Of a DNA stretch of 40,628 bases, positions 10,563-22,066 are shown piece by piece. The translations under genes and the position numbers were made by a program. The first letter of the stretch is position 1. The number at the start of each line of letters is the position of its first letter. The notes below the pieces were generated by a model. It saw only the letters and a list, made by a program, of their open reading frames with translations, had not been told where the DNA came from and ran no database searches. This DNA is from Pseudomonadota bacterium (GTDB taxonomy: Bacteria; Pseudomonadota; Gammaproteobacteria; Steroidobacterales; Steroidobacteraceae), in NCBI GenBank assembly GCA_021845825.1, contig JAJZVF010000005.1, positions 1-40,628 on the forward strand, given 5' to 3'.

Positions 10563-11777
10563 TCAGTCGCTGCGCAGATGCATCGCCCGGCGCACTTCTT
10601 CGAGCGTCGCCCGGGCCGCATCGCGCGCCTTTTCCGAACCCTCGGCGACGATGTCACGCAGCAGCTCGGGGTTCTCGAGGTACTCCTGTGCTCGGCGCCG
10701 CAGCTCGGTGACTTCTGCGACGATTTTCTCGATGAGCGGCTGCTTGCACTCGAGGCAACCGATGCCGGCAGAGCGACAGCCCTCGGCCGCCCATTTGCGC
10801 GTGTCCTCGCCGGAATAGATCTTGTGCAAGTCCCACACCGGACAGCGCTCAGGCTCGCCCGGGTCGGTGCGCCGCCCCCGCGCCGGATCGGTCTTCATGG
10901 CCCGCAGCTTGCGCTCGACCGATTGCGGCTCTTCGCGCATCTCGATGGTATTGCCGTACGATTTGGACATCTTGCGCCCATCGAGCCCCGGGACCTTGGG
11001 CGTCTCGGTGAGCAGCGCCTGGGGCTCGGGCAGGATGGCAATGCCGGTGCCCTCCAGGTACCCGAGCAAGCGGTCGCGGTCGGCCACGGTCAGACGGTTG
11101 TTGCTGTGCACGAGTGCACGACCGCGCTCGAGGGCCTGCTGCTCGCCGGCCTCCTGGAATTTTCGCCGCAGCTGGCGGTAGAGCGTGGTATTGCGCCCGC
11201 CGAGGCTCTTGATCGCTCGCTCGACCTTCTCCTCGAAGTCCGGCTCGCGGCCGTAGAGATGGTTGAAACGGCGTGCGGTCTCGCGTGTGAGCTCCACATG
11301 CGCCACCTGATCATCGCCCACGGGCACATGCTGCGCCCGATAGATCAGGATGTCGGCGCTTTGCAACAGCGGATAGCCCAGGAATCCATACGTTGCCAGG
11401 TCCTTGTCCTTGATCTGCTCCTGCTGGTCCTTATAGCTCGGTACCCGCTCAAGCCATCCAAGCGGGGTGATCATGGACAGCAGCAGGTGCAGCTCGGCAT
11501 GCTCGGGCACGTGCGATTGGACAAACAGCGTCGCCACCCCCGGATTGAGACCCGCCGACAGCCAGTCGATCAGCACCTCGTGCACGAATTCCGGCAACCG
11601 GGAGGGATCCTCGTAGCCGGTGGTGAGCATGTGCCAGTCGGCGATGAAGAAAAAGCACTCGTGCTCGTACTGCAGACGCACCCAGTTGCGAAGCGCCCCG
11701 TGGTAATTGCCCAGGTGCAGCCGGCCCGTGGGCCGCATGCCGGACAGGACGCGGCCGCCGGGGTGAGGTGTGCTCAT
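10563..11777 (-). CDS. trpS: Tryptophanyl-tRNA synthetase
   Basis: A 404-residue class I aminoacyl-tRNA synthetase charging tRNA-Trp. The HIGH-like motif is in PTGRLHLGNYHG (residues 16-27), and KMSKS is at 269-273 in GLDGRKMSKSYGNT. Between about 181 and 246 the catalytic domain carries an extra 60-65 residues compared with the compact 330-residue bacterial form; longer TrpS forms of this kind are known in gammaproteobacteria. A Cys-rich segment (residues about 310-345: CPVWDLHK ... CRSAGIGCLECK) is in the C-terminal part. First gene of the trpS-scpA-scpB-rluB operon, with a TATACT -10 candidate 30 bases upstream of the ATG. Confidence 0.97.
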   Translation of the reverse strand: MSTPHPGGRVLSGMRPTGRLHLGNYHGALRNWVRLQYEHECFFFIADWHMLTTGYEDPSRLPEFVHEVLIDWLSAGLNPGVATLFVQSHVPEHAELHLLLSMITPLGWLERVPSYKDQQEQIKDKDLATYGFLGYPLLQSADILIYRAQHVPVGDDQVAHVELTRETARRFNHLYGREPDFEEKVERAIKSLGGRNTTLYRQLRRKFQEAGEQQALERGRALVHSNNRLTVADRDRLLGYLEGTGIAILPEPQALLTETPKVPGLDGRKMSKSYGNTIEMREEPQSVERKLRAMKTDPARGRRTDPGEPERCPVWDLHKIYSGEDTRKWAAEGCRSAGIGCLECKQPLIEKIVAEVTELRRRAQEYLENPELLRDIVAEGSEKARDAARATLEEVRRAMHLRSD

Positions 11778-11806
11778 CGAAGCTGTTCTCGCATTCTCAA
11801 ACGCTC

Positions 11807-11812
11807 AGTATA
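11807..11812 (-). promoter_or_regulatory. Candidate -10 box for the trpS-scpA-scpB-rluB operon
   Basis: The minus strand reads TATACT (five of six consensus bases) about 30 bases before the trpS ATG, in an otherwise GC-rich 113-base gap. No good -35 hexamer is found 16-18 bases upstream, so this would be a weak or activator-dependent promoter. Further upstream an inverted repeat (ggcaag-ctgg-cttgcc, 11852-11867) lies after the yciO stop but has no T-run. Confidence 0.4.
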
Positions 11813-11890
11813 CCGTGTTCGCCCCTTGCCCCCAGCGCAAGCCGCGCCAGCGGCAAGCTGGCTTGCCCTCGATGGGCCGCCAGGAAGCGA

Positions 11891-12541
11891 TCATCCGGGC
11901 CGGTCGCTCGCAGAACGGCTGGCCGTGATGGCAGCCAACGGCCCCCTCCCGGCGCGGATCACGACCGGCGGCGTCACGGACAGATCCACCACCGTGGTCG
12001 GCTCCACCCCGCAATCTCCCCCATCGAGCACTGCATCGATCTCGTTCTCGAGGCGCCGCTGGATCTCTTGCGCCGAGGTGAGCGGAGTCGGCTCATCCGG
12101 CAGCAGCAGAGTGCTGCTCATGAGCGGCTCGCCGAGTTCCTTCAGCAGCAGCCGCGGTACCGGGTGGTCCGGGATGCGCACCCCGATGGTGCGCCGCCGC
12201 TCGTGCTGCAGCCGCCGGGGCGTCTCGCGCGTGGCCTTGAGCAGAAAGGTGTACGGGCCCGGCAGGCAGCTGCGCAGCATGCGAAATTGCCAAGTCTCGA
12301 TCCGGGCAAACCGTCCGACCTCGGCGAGGTCCGCGCAAACCACGGTGAAATGATGGTGCCGGTCCGCCCGGCGGATGCGCCGCACCCGCTCGATCGCCCG
12401 GGCATCGCCCAGGCGCCAGCCGAGCGCATAGCATGAGTCGGTGGGATAGGCGATGATGCCGCCGCCGCGCACGATGTCGACCGCGATGCGGATCAGGCGG
12501 GCCTGTGGCGTGACCGGATGCAGCTTGAGGTAACGGCTCAT
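11891..12541 (-). CDS. yciO: YciO, Sua5/YrdC/YciO-family protein
   Basis: A 216-residue protein of the Sua5/YrdC/YciO fold. It matches YciO rather than TsaC along its length: the start is S-R-Y-L-K-L-H-P then TPQARLIRIAVDIVRGGGIIAYPTDSCYALG, followed by FTVVCADLAEVGRFARI, a GPYTFLLKAT loop and the IGVRIPDHPVPRLLL motif. The related enzyme TsaC/YrdC makes threonylcarbamoyl-AMP for the t6A tRNA modification; the role of YciO itself is not settled. The gene is immediately upstream of the trpS operon and divergent from the bolA-like gene (77-base spacer). Start at the ATG 12541, matching the family N-terminus. Confidence 0.9.
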   Translation of the reverse strand: MSRYLKLHPVTPQARLIRIAVDIVRGGGIIAYPTDSCYALGWRLGDARAIERVRRIRRADRHHHFTVVCADLAEVGRFARIETWQFRMLRSCLPGPYTFLLKATRETPRRLQHERRRTIGVRIPDHPVPRLLLKELGEPLMSSTLLLPDEPTPLTSAQEIQRRLENEIDAVLDGGDCGVEPTTVVDLSVTPPVVIRAGRGPLAAITASRSASDRPG

Positions 12542-12618
12542 GTGCTCGTCCGCTCCGGGAGGAGCACGAGTGCGATATCATACGCAACCTTGAACAATAC
12601 CTGTGACCACCGCGGCGG
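12542..12618. promoter_or_regulatory. Divergent yciO / bolA-like intergenic spacer
   Basis: A 77-base gap between divergent starts must hold the promoters of both genes. An inverted repeat (gtgctc ... gagcac) occupies about 12542-12567, next to the yciO start. The right half is less GC-rich (around gatatcatacgc and ttgaacaatacc), but no standard -35/-10 pair can be assigned with confidence. Confidence 0.3.
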
Positions 12619-12915
12619 ATGAGCGCCACACCGAAAAACACGATCATCGATGAGATGCGCGCCGCTTTGGAACGTGCCTTCTCACCGCTGTCACTCGAGA
12701 TCCTCGACGACAGCGCCCGGCATGCCGGCCACGCGGGAGCCCGATCCGGCGGACACTTTCGCGTCGCGCTGGTTTCGCGCTCATTCGCCGGCCGGCCGGC
12801 GCTCGAGCGGCACCGCATGGTCTACGAGGCGCTCGCGCCGCTGATGGGCCACGGCATCCACGCGCTGAACATCTCGGCCACCGCGCCGCGCAACGCGCCG
12901 CGGCCGGCGCCCTGA
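12619..12915 (+). CDS. BolA/IbaG family protein
   Basis: A 98-residue BolA-like protein. The alpha-beta-alpha-beta fold is recognisable by the DSARHAGHAGARSGGHFRVALVSRSFAGRPALERHRMVYEALAPLM segment, which starts near residue 31. It includes the conserved R-H-R-x-V-Y helix and the GIHALNISATAP C-terminal strand (usually H-A-L-x-I-x-A). BolA proteins pair with monothiol glutaredoxins and act in Fe-S handling; some bind DNA. The ATG at 12619 lacks a clear ribosome site. The 3' end runs directly into an intrinsic terminator. Which BolA subtype it is cannot be decided from the sequence alone. Confidence 0.9.
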   Translation: MSATPKNTIIDEMRAALERAFSPLSLEILDDSARHAGHAGARSGGHFRVALVSRSFAGRPALERHRMVYEALAPLMGHGIHALNISATAPRNAPRPAP

Positions 12916-12936
12916 CGGCCTGCCGGCCAATTTTTT
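12902..12936 (+). terminator. Intrinsic terminator of the bolA-like gene
   Basis: The 7-bp stem ggccggc / gccggcc (12902-12908 with 12922-12928) is followed by aa and a run of six T. The left arm and stop codon of the bolA-like gene lie inside the hairpin. It separates this gene from the PpiC lipoprotein gene 49 bases further on. Confidence 0.75.
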
Positions 12937-12964
12937 CGCCCCACCACAACCGAACGAGCCTCTC

Positions 12965-13861
12965 ATGAAGCAACTCAGGATCCTCTGCCTCGTGTGCGCC
13001 CTGGCGACGCTGGCCGCCTGCCATCCCCAGTCCTCCGCGCCGGGCAAACCCTCTACCTCCGTGGTCGCCACGGTCAACGGGACGCCGATCAGCCGCCAGT
13101 TCTACGAGTTCTACATCAAGGGAATCACCGGCGGCCGCGACTCGAGCGCCCTTACACCGCGCCAGCGCGCCATGGTGCTCGACAGCCTGATCCGCGCCGA
13201 AGCCGTGGCGCAACAGGCGACCAGGGAAGGGCTGCAGAAGCAGCCGAGCACCGCCTCGCTCCTCAGGCTCTCCCGGCTGCACATCCTCGAGCAGGCTGCC
13301 TCGGATAAGTTTCTCGCCGGCAAGACGCCGAGCGACGCGCAGCTGCAGGCCGAATACAACGCCGAAGTGGCGCAGATGCCGAAAACCGAGTACCACGCGG
13401 CGCACATCCTGGTCAAGAGCAAGGCGCTCGCCGAAAAGGTTATCCAGGACCTCGGGCGCGGCGGGAACTTCGCCACGCTGGCCAGGAAATACTCCATCGA
13501 CCCCTCCAAGGCCAACGGCGGGGATCTCGGCTGGTTCACGCTCAATCACATGGTCAAACCCTTCTCTGACGCCGTCGCGCAGCTGAAGGTCGGGGAGTAC
13601 ACCCACACGCCGGTGCACACGCAGTACGGCTGGCACGTCATCAAGCTGCTCGGCACCAGACCGCTTACTCCGCCGCCGTTCGACCAGGTCAAGGAGCGCC
13701 TGGTGCAGATCGTCGAGGCCAAGCAGTTCCGTGCCTACACCGACACGCTGATCGGCAAGGACAAGGTCGTGACCTATCTCGACCCCCAGACCGACCAGCT
13801 GACCAAGGGTGAGGCGGGCCCGCCGGCGGTTGCCGCCGCCGCGCCCGCCAACGCCGACTGA
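12965..13861 (+). CDS. PpiC-type peptidyl-prolyl isomerase lipoprotein (PrsA/SurA-like)
   Basis: A 298-residue predicted lipoprotein. Residues 1-19 form a lipoprotein signal peptide ending in the lipobox L-A-A-C (Cys19). A SurA_N-like helical region follows (VVATVNGTPISRQFYEFYI). A parvulin domain lies at about 140-235 with the expected AAHILVKSKALAEKVIQDL, GGDLGWF and YGWHVIKLLG motifs. The tail is Ala/Pro-rich. It probably assists folding of secreted or outer-membrane proteins from the periplasmic face of a membrane. Asp/Glu at +2 is absent (His20), so outer-membrane sorting is expected in a Gram-negative. It is transcribed alone, between two terminators. Confidence 0.9.
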   Translation: MKQLRILCLVCALATLAACHPQSSAPGKPSTSVVATVNGTPISRQFYEFYIKGITGGRDSSALTPRQRAMVLDSLIRAEAVAQQATREGLQKQPSTASLLRLSRLHILEQAASDKFLAGKTPSDAQLQAEYNAEVAQMPKTEYHAAHILVKSKALAEKVIQDLGRGGNFATLARKYSIDPSKANGGDLGWFTLNHMVKPFSDAVAQLKVGEYTHTPVHTQYGWHVIKLLGTRPLTPPPFDQVKERLVQIVEAKQFRAYTDTLIGKDKVVTYLDPQTDQLTKGEAGPPAVAAAAPANAD

Positions 13862-13882
13862 TTCGAGACCAGCCCATCGAGC

Positions 13883-17140
<3,258 letters not shown>

Positions 17141-17148
17141 GGCGAGAG

Positions 17149-17154
17149 CCTCCC
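17149..17154 (-). promoter_or_regulatory. Shine-Dalgarno site that fixes the zipA GTG start
   Basis: The minus strand reads GGGAGG 8 bases before the GTG at 17140, within the 20-base gap after the smc stop. It is one of the best ribosome sites in the window and selects this GTG. Confidence 0.7.
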
Positions 17155-17160
17155 GGAGCG

Positions 17161-20100
17161 TTAAACCGCGGCCAGCCGGACCGCCTCATCCACATCCACG
17201 GCCACCAGCCGCGAGACCCCCGCCTCCTGCATGGTCACGCCGAGCAACTGCGCGGCGAGCTCCATGGTGGTCTTGCTGTGGGTAATGAAGATGAACTGCA
17301 CCCGCTGCGACATCTCGCGCACGATGTCGCAGAACCGGCCGATGTTGGCTTCATCGAGCGGCGCATCCACCTCATCGAGCAGGCAGAACGGCGCCGGATT
17401 CAGATCGAAGATCGAGAACACCAGCGCCACGGCGGTGAGCGCCTTCTCCCCGCCCGAGAGCAGATGGATGGTGCTGTTTTTCTTCCCCGGCGGGCGCGCC
17501 ATCACCGCCACGCCGGCATTGAGCACGTCCTCCCCGACCAGCTCGAGATAGGCGTGCCCGCCCCCGAACAGGCGCGGGAATTTCTCTTTCATGCCGGCGT
17601 TGATCTTCTCGAAGGTGTCCTCGAAGCGGCTGCGCGTCTCCTTGTCTATGCGCCGCATCGCCTCCTCGAGCGTGTCGAGCGCCGAAGTCAGATCGGTGAA
17701 TTGCCGGTCGAGGTACTCCTTGCGCTCGGTCTGTTCCGTCAACTCATCGATGGCCGCCAGGTTCACCTGACCGAGCTTGTCGATGCCGGCACGAACCTGC
17801 GTGAGCCTGCCTTCCCAGGCGGACAGTTCGGCATCGGCGGGCAGGCTCTCCTCGACCGACTCGAGCGTAAAGCGCGTCTCGATGAGCTGCTCGAGCAGCC
17901 CCTCGCGCCGGATACGGTTCTCCTGGGCCGCGAGCCGGGCCGCCTCCATTGCCTCGCGTGCGTGCTCGACCCGCTGCTCCGCCTGTGTGCGTTGCTCCTC
18001 GAGAGCCCGCCGGGCCAGGTCGACCTCCTCCAACGCCGCACGCGCCGCGGCAAGATCCGCCTCCACGGTGAGCCGTTGGGAAAGCGTGCTGTCGAGGCGC
18101 GTCTCGAGCTCGACGATTGGGACATCGCCGGCAGAGAGCTCCGTTTCGAGCTCCTCGCGCCGCCGTGCGGCCTGGGCACGCTGCTCGCCCATGCGCGCGA
18201 GACTCAAGCCGATCGAACTCTCCAGCGAGCGCCGAGACTCGACCCGGATCAGCAGGTCGCGGGCCGCGATCTGGGCCGCCTGGGCGCGAGCGCGCGCCCC
18301 CGCGAGCGCTTCCCGGCGCACTTCGCGCTCCGCCTCGAGCACTTCCCGCTGGGCGTTGAGCTCGCCGACCCGCATCGCTCCCTGCTCGCGCGCCTCGCGC
18401 GCCTGGTACAACGCCGCCTGCGCAGCGGCGATCTCCTGCGAGAGCTCCTCACGCTCCGCCTCGAGGCGGCAGCGGCGCTGCATCGTCTGCTCGAGGCGAG
18501 CGCGCGCCGCCTGCAGTCGCCCGGTGAGCTCGGTTTGGTGCCGGTGCGCATCCTGAATCGCAGCCTGCACGCTGTCCCGCTCGACTTCGGCCTGGGAGAG
18601 CGCATCACGCACCTGCACGAGGTGCGCCTCGGCGATGCGCGCTCGATCCTCGGCGGCGTCGGCAGCGGCACGCAGGCTCTTCAGGCGATGCCCGCGCTCG
18701 ATGATGCCGGCATGCGGGTCGACGCCGCGGCTGACGCGCAGCCATTGGCGGCCGAGCCACTCGCCGGCACGGGTGATGACCGACTGTCCCGACTCGAGCG
18801 TGACCCGAATTTGCAGCGCCTCGGCCAGGGAGTCCGCGACGCGCACGCCCGCCAGCTGCGCCAGCGCCGCGGGCGGTCCCGACACCTTGCGGGCCAGGGT
18901 AGCGCCCCCGGCACCGGCGGAGACGGCGCCATCCTCAACCAGCGTGAGCTGCCCCTCGGTGAGCTGCTCGAGCGGCCGGGCAAGCGCATCGAGGCCATCG
19001 ACACACACCGCCTCCAGGTAATCCCCAAGGGCGGTCTCGACCGCGCGCTCCCAGCCGGGCTCGACCGCAAGACGTTCGGCGAGCCGCGGACACCCGGCAA
19101 GGCCGGCGCCGGCAAGCCATTCGAGCGCCTCTCCGGCGCTGGCCGAGAGCGCGGCCCTTTGCACCGCCTCGAGCGAGGTGCATTCGGCCCGCGAGCGCTC
19201 GCGGTCGGCGCGAGCCGTCTCGAGCTCTTTTTCCGCAGCGAGCCGTCCGGCGCGTGCGCCCTGCACGCGCTCGACGGCAAGCCGCAGACTCTCCGCGAGC
19301 GTCTCGCCGGCGGCGCGCGCGGCGCTCTCCTCGCCGGCGAGAAGATCGAGCTGCTCGCCCACGTCCTGAGCGGCGAGCGAGTCGCGCTCGAGGGCAAGCC
19401 GCTCGGTCTGCGCTTCTAGGCGCCGCAGTTGACTCTCGAGCTGCTCGCTGCGCGCCCGCTCGACCTGAGTGGTGCGGTCGGCGTCGCCGAGCGCACCGTT
19501 CAACCGCTCCCAACGCTCCTGCCAGGCGGCAAGCTCTGCCTGGCTCGTCTCGAGCGCCTGCGCCGTCGCCTGCTCGGCCCGCCGGGCGTCCTCGAGCTGC
19601 GGGAGCGCAGCGCTGAGCTCCGCGCGGACGGCGGCAAGCTCGCGCTCGTCGCGCCCGATGTGCGCGGCGAGCTCGGCCAGCGTCGCGCTCGCCTGGGCGA
19701 GATCGGCCCGCTGGCGCTCGCGCAGCTGCCGGGTATGCTGAATCGCCTGCTCGAGGCGGGAGATCTCCGCGCCGATCTCATAATGGCGAGCCTGGACGGC
19801 CGAGAGCCGCTCGGCGCAGGCGGTGTGCTGCGCGCGCCGGCTCTCGATGGCCGCCTCTGCGGCCCGCTGATCGGCGAGCGCCGATTGCATCTGCAGCTCG
19901 CGTTCGCGGGTGGCGCTGTCGTGAACCTCGGCTCCGCTGTCGAGCTCGCGTATGCGCAGCGCCAACAGCTCCGCGCTCACGCGCCGTTCCTCCTCCTTCA
20001 GACCCTGATAGCGCCGTGCGGTCGCCGCCTGGCGCTGCAGGTGGCGGATCTGTTTCTCCACTTCATCGCGCACGTCCTGCAGCCGATCGAGATTCTCGCG

Positions 20101-20661
20101 CGTATCGGCGATGCGACTCTCGGTCTCACGGCGGCGCTCCTTGTAGCGGGAGATGCCGGCGGCTTCCTCGACAAAAGCGCGCATATCCTCGGCCTTCGCC
20201 TCGATGATGCGCGAGATGGTGCCCTGCTCGATGATGGCGTAGCTGCGCGCGCCGAGGCCCGTGCCCAGAAAGAGATTGGTGATGTCCTTGCGCCGGCAGC
20301 GCGCCCCGTTGATGTAGTAGCCCGAGGAGCCGTCGCGCGCGACCTGGCGCCTGAGGGAGATCTCGTTATAGCCGGCGTAGGGACCGCCGATCTTGCCGTC
20401 GGAGTTGTCGAAGACAAGCTCGACCGAGGCGCTGCCGACCGGCTTGCGGGCCGATGAGCCGTTGAAGATCACATCGGCCATGTTGTCACCGCGCAGGTGC
20501 TTGGCCGAGAGCTCCCCCATCACCCAGCGCACCGCGTCGATGACGTTCGACTTGCCGCAGCCGTTCGGACCGACGACGCCGGTGAGGTTGCTCGGAAAGT
20601 TGACTTGTGTCGGGTCGACGAAGGATTTGAAGCCGGCTAGCTTGATCTTGGTCAGCCGCAT
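17161..20661 (-). CDS. smc: Chromosome segregation ATPase Smc
   Basis: A 1166-residue condensin ATPase that, with ScpA and ScpB (also in this window), compacts and segregates chromosomes. Walker A is GPNGCGKS at 31-38 within the head domain (MRLTKIKLAGFKSF). Two long coiled-coil arms, about residues 170-500 and 660-1000, are rich in E/R/A/L. The hinge is near 510-650 (AGCPRLAERLAVEPGWERAVETALGDYLEAV). At the C-terminus lie the LSGGEKALTAVAL signature and Walker B FCLLDEVDAPLDEAN. Length is normal. It heads the smc-zipA-ligA operon and is divergent from queF; I cannot assign a clear promoter in the 85-base gap. Confidence 0.98.
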   Translation of the reverse strand: MRLTKIKLAGFKSFVDPTQVNFPSNLTGVVGPNGCGKSNVIDAVRWVMGELSAKHLRGDNMADVIFNGSSARKPVGSASVELVFDNSDGKIGGPYAGYNEISLRRQVARDGSSGYYINGARCRRKDITNLFLGTGLGARSYAIIEQGTISRIIEAKAEDMRAFVEEAAGISRYKERRRETESRIADTRENLDRLQDVRDEVEKQIRHLQRQAATARRYQGLKEEERRVSAELLALRIRELDSGAEVHDSATRERELQMQSALADQRAAEAAIESRRAQHTACAERLSAVQARHYEIGAEISRLEQAIQHTRQLRERQRADLAQASATLAELAAHIGRDERELAAVRAELSAALPQLEDARRAEQATAQALETSQAELAAWQERWERLNGALGDADRTTQVERARSEQLESQLRRLEAQTERLALERDSLAAQDVGEQLDLLAGEESAARAAGETLAESLRLAVERVQGARAGRLAAEKELETARADRERSRAECTSLEAVQRAALSASAGEALEWLAGAGLAGCPRLAERLAVEPGWERAVETALGDYLEAVCVDGLDALARPLEQLTEGQLTLVEDGAVSAGAGGATLARKVSGPPAALAQLAGVRVADSLAEALQIRVTLESGQSVITRAGEWLGRQWLRVSRGVDPHAGIIERGHRLKSLRAAADAAEDRARIAEAHLVQVRDALSQAEVERDSVQAAIQDAHRHQTELTGRLQAARARLEQTMQRRCRLEAEREELSQEIAAAQAALYQAREAREQGAMRVGELNAQREVLEAEREVRREALAGARARAQAAQIAARDLLIRVESRRSLESSIGLSLARMGEQRAQAARRREELETELSAGDVPIVELETRLDSTLSQRLTVEADLAAARAALEEVDLARRALEEQRTQAEQRVEHAREAMEAARLAAQENRIRREGLLEQLIETRFTLESVEESLPADAELSAWEGRLTQVRAGIDKLGQVNLAAIDELTEQTERKEYLDRQFTDLTSALDTLEEAMRRIDKETRSRFEDTFEKINAGMKEKFPRLFGGGHAYLELVGEDVLNAGVAVMARPPGKKNSTIHLLSGGEKALTAVALVFSIFDLNPAPFCLLDEVDAPLDEANIGRFCDIVREMSQRVQFIFITHSKTTMELAAQLLGVTMQEAGVSRLVAVDVDEAVRLAAV

Positions 20662-20746
20662 CTACTGTGTCTTCCGGTCTCTGAAATGGCCGCCCTAGCC
20701 CGGCGGACTGGTGCTCGCCGCAGCGAGTGCGGCTAGTGTAGAGTAA

Positions 20747-21142
20747 ATGCCCATGCCCTCACAGCCTTCGGCCACGATCGAGACCTTCCCGAATCCGCGC
20801 CCCGGACAGGATTACACCATCCGCATGCGCATCCCGGAATTCACCTGCCTTTGCCCGCGGACCGGCCAGCCGGACTTCGCCACCCTGGAACTCGCCTATG
20901 TGCCGGGTGCACAGTGCGTGGAGCTGAAGTCCCTGAAGCTGTATGTCTGGTCTTTCCGCAATCGGGGCGTGTTTCACGAGGCGGTGACCAACGAGATCGC
21001 CGACCTTCTCGCCGGGGAACTCTCGCCGCGGTTTCTGCGGCTCGAGGCGCGCTTCAAGGTGCGAGGGGGGATCTACACCCGCGTGATCGTGGAGCGACGT
21101 CAGGCAGGCTGGCAGCCGGCCCCGCCGGTCACCCTCCCCTGA
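20747..21142 (+). CDS. queF: NADPH-dependent 7-cyano-7-deazaguanine (preQ0) reductase, short QueF type
   Basis: A 131-residue cytosolic enzyme reducing preQ0 to preQ1 in queuosine synthesis. It is the short unimodular (B. subtilis YkvM-like) form. The catalytic Cys is C36 in [13 protein letters not shown] and the catalytic Asp is D43 of the same segment. The QueF motif is ELKSLKLY (59-66), with F-H-E (76-78) next. No radical-SAM or other queuosine genes are adjacent. Two ATGs, at 20747 and 20753, are possible starts; neither has a strong ribosome site. Confidence 0.95.
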   Translation: MPMPSQPSATIETFPNPRPGQDYTIRMRIPEFTCLCPRTGQPDFATLELAYVPGAQCVELKSLKLYVWSFRNRGVFHEAVTNEIADLLAGELSPRFLRLEARFKVRGGIYTRVIVERRQAGWQPAPPVTLP

Positions 21143-21188
21143 CCGATCCGCTTCCTTGGCTGGCCGCGGCAGGGGCGCATATTGAGAC

Positions 21189-21216
21189 TGTACAGCGCTC
21201 GGCGCGCCGGTATAAT
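21189..21216 (+). promoter_or_regulatory. Promoter of dksA
   Basis: A perfect -10 box TATAAT (21211-21216) is preceded at 16 bases by TGTACA (21189-21194), four of six -35 bases. The bases just after the -10 box (cgcgcg) form a GC-rich discriminator, the kind that makes promoters sensitive to ppGpp and DksA, so autoregulation is a reasonable inference. It lies about 40 bases before the dksA ATG. Confidence 0.7.
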
Positions 21217-21256
21217 CGCGCGTCCTGCACGAGGCTTAAAGCTTTAGGAGCAACTG

Positions 21257-22066
21257 ATGCCGGCCAAAAAACCCGCGCCGAAGGCCGCGAAGGGTAAAAA
21301 GGCCGCACCTGGCAAACCGGCAGCCAAGCCCGCCGCCAAGAAGTCCGCGGCCCACAAACGCGCGGCCGATCACAAGGCGGCTCCACAGATTCACCACAAG
21401 GCGGAGACTGCGGCGCGGGAAGCCCGCCGTGCCCGCCTCGACCCGACTCCTCACCACATGACGGACGCAGTTGAAGACATCCGCAAGCCGGGCGCGAGCG
21501 CACCGGCCACGGTCAAATCCACAGCCAATGCGAGGGAAATCGCCGCCGGGGCGCGCTCCGCGGCGACGGCGCCGATGAGCAGCGCCGCATCGGATGGCGA
21601 CGACAGCGATGCGATAGAGCCCGGCAGTCTTCTCGCCGGTCCGCGCAACGTCAAGCCTTATATCCCCAAGCGTGGCGAGCAATACATGAGCAAGGAGCAG
21701 CTCGACCACTTCCGCAACATCCTAAACAGCTGGAAACGCGACCTCATGATCGAAGTAGACCGCACGGTCTCGCACATGAAGGACGAGGCCGCCAACTTCC
21801 CCGACCCCTCGGACCGGGCCACCCAGGAAGAGGAATTCAGCCTGGAGTTGCGCACACGCGACCGCGAGCGCAAGCTCATCCGTAAGATCGATGAGGCGCT
21901 GAAGCGCATCGAGGACGGCACGTACGGGTACTGCCTGGAGACCGGTGAGGAGATCGGCATCAAGCGTCTGGAGGCCCGTCCCGTGGCCACTCTCAGCATA
22001 GAGGCCCAGGAGCGCCGGGAGCGGCGTGAAAAGCAGTACGGCGACCGCGACGACCGCTACCGCTAG
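21257..22066 (+). CDS. dksA: RNA polymerase-binding transcription factor DksA with long basic N-terminal extension
   Basis: A 269-residue protein; the DksA core begins near residue 125. The coiled-coil tip carries the functional acidic motif D183-x-x-D186-x-A188 in NFPDPSDRATQEEEFSLELRTRDRERKL. The zinc-finger region is reduced: of the four E. coli zinc cysteines only C226 remains (YGYCLETG), with T229, S247 and A250 at the other sites, so zinc binding as in E. coli is unlikely. About 120 residues in front are low-complexity and Lys/Ala-rich near the start (PAKKPAPKAAKGKK), resembling histone H1 tails. It works with ppGpp on RNA polymerase. The ribosome site AGGAG (21246-21250) is 6 bases before the ATG. 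It overlaps gluQ. Confidence 0.95.
   Translation: MPAKKPAPKAAKGKKAAPGKPAAKPAAKKSAAHKRAADHKAAPQIHHKAETAAREARRARLDPTPHHMTDAVEDIRKPGASAPATVKSTANAREIAAGARSAATAPMSSAASDGDDSDAIEPGSLLAGPRNVKPYIPKRGEQYMSKEQLDHFRNILNSWKRDLMIEVDRTVSHMKDEAANFPDPSDRATQEEEFSLELRTRDRERKLIRKIDEALKRIEDGTYGYCLETGEEIGIKRLEARPVATLSIEAQERRERREKQYGDRDDRYR

Noticed and set aside
11852-11867. Hairpin ggcaag-ctgg-cttgcc as a yciO terminator
   Set aside because: No T-run follows on the minus strand, so it does not meet the standard for an intrinsic terminator.
9522-12353. A 943-codon open frame on plus, antisense to scpA, trpS and yciO
   Set aside because: It has the same shadow composition and no domain; the minus-strand genes are clear.
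18249-19513. Several open frames inside smc on both strands
   Set aside because: They overlap the coiled-coil arms of smc in other frames, are Arg/Ser/Ala-rich and lack start sites or domains.
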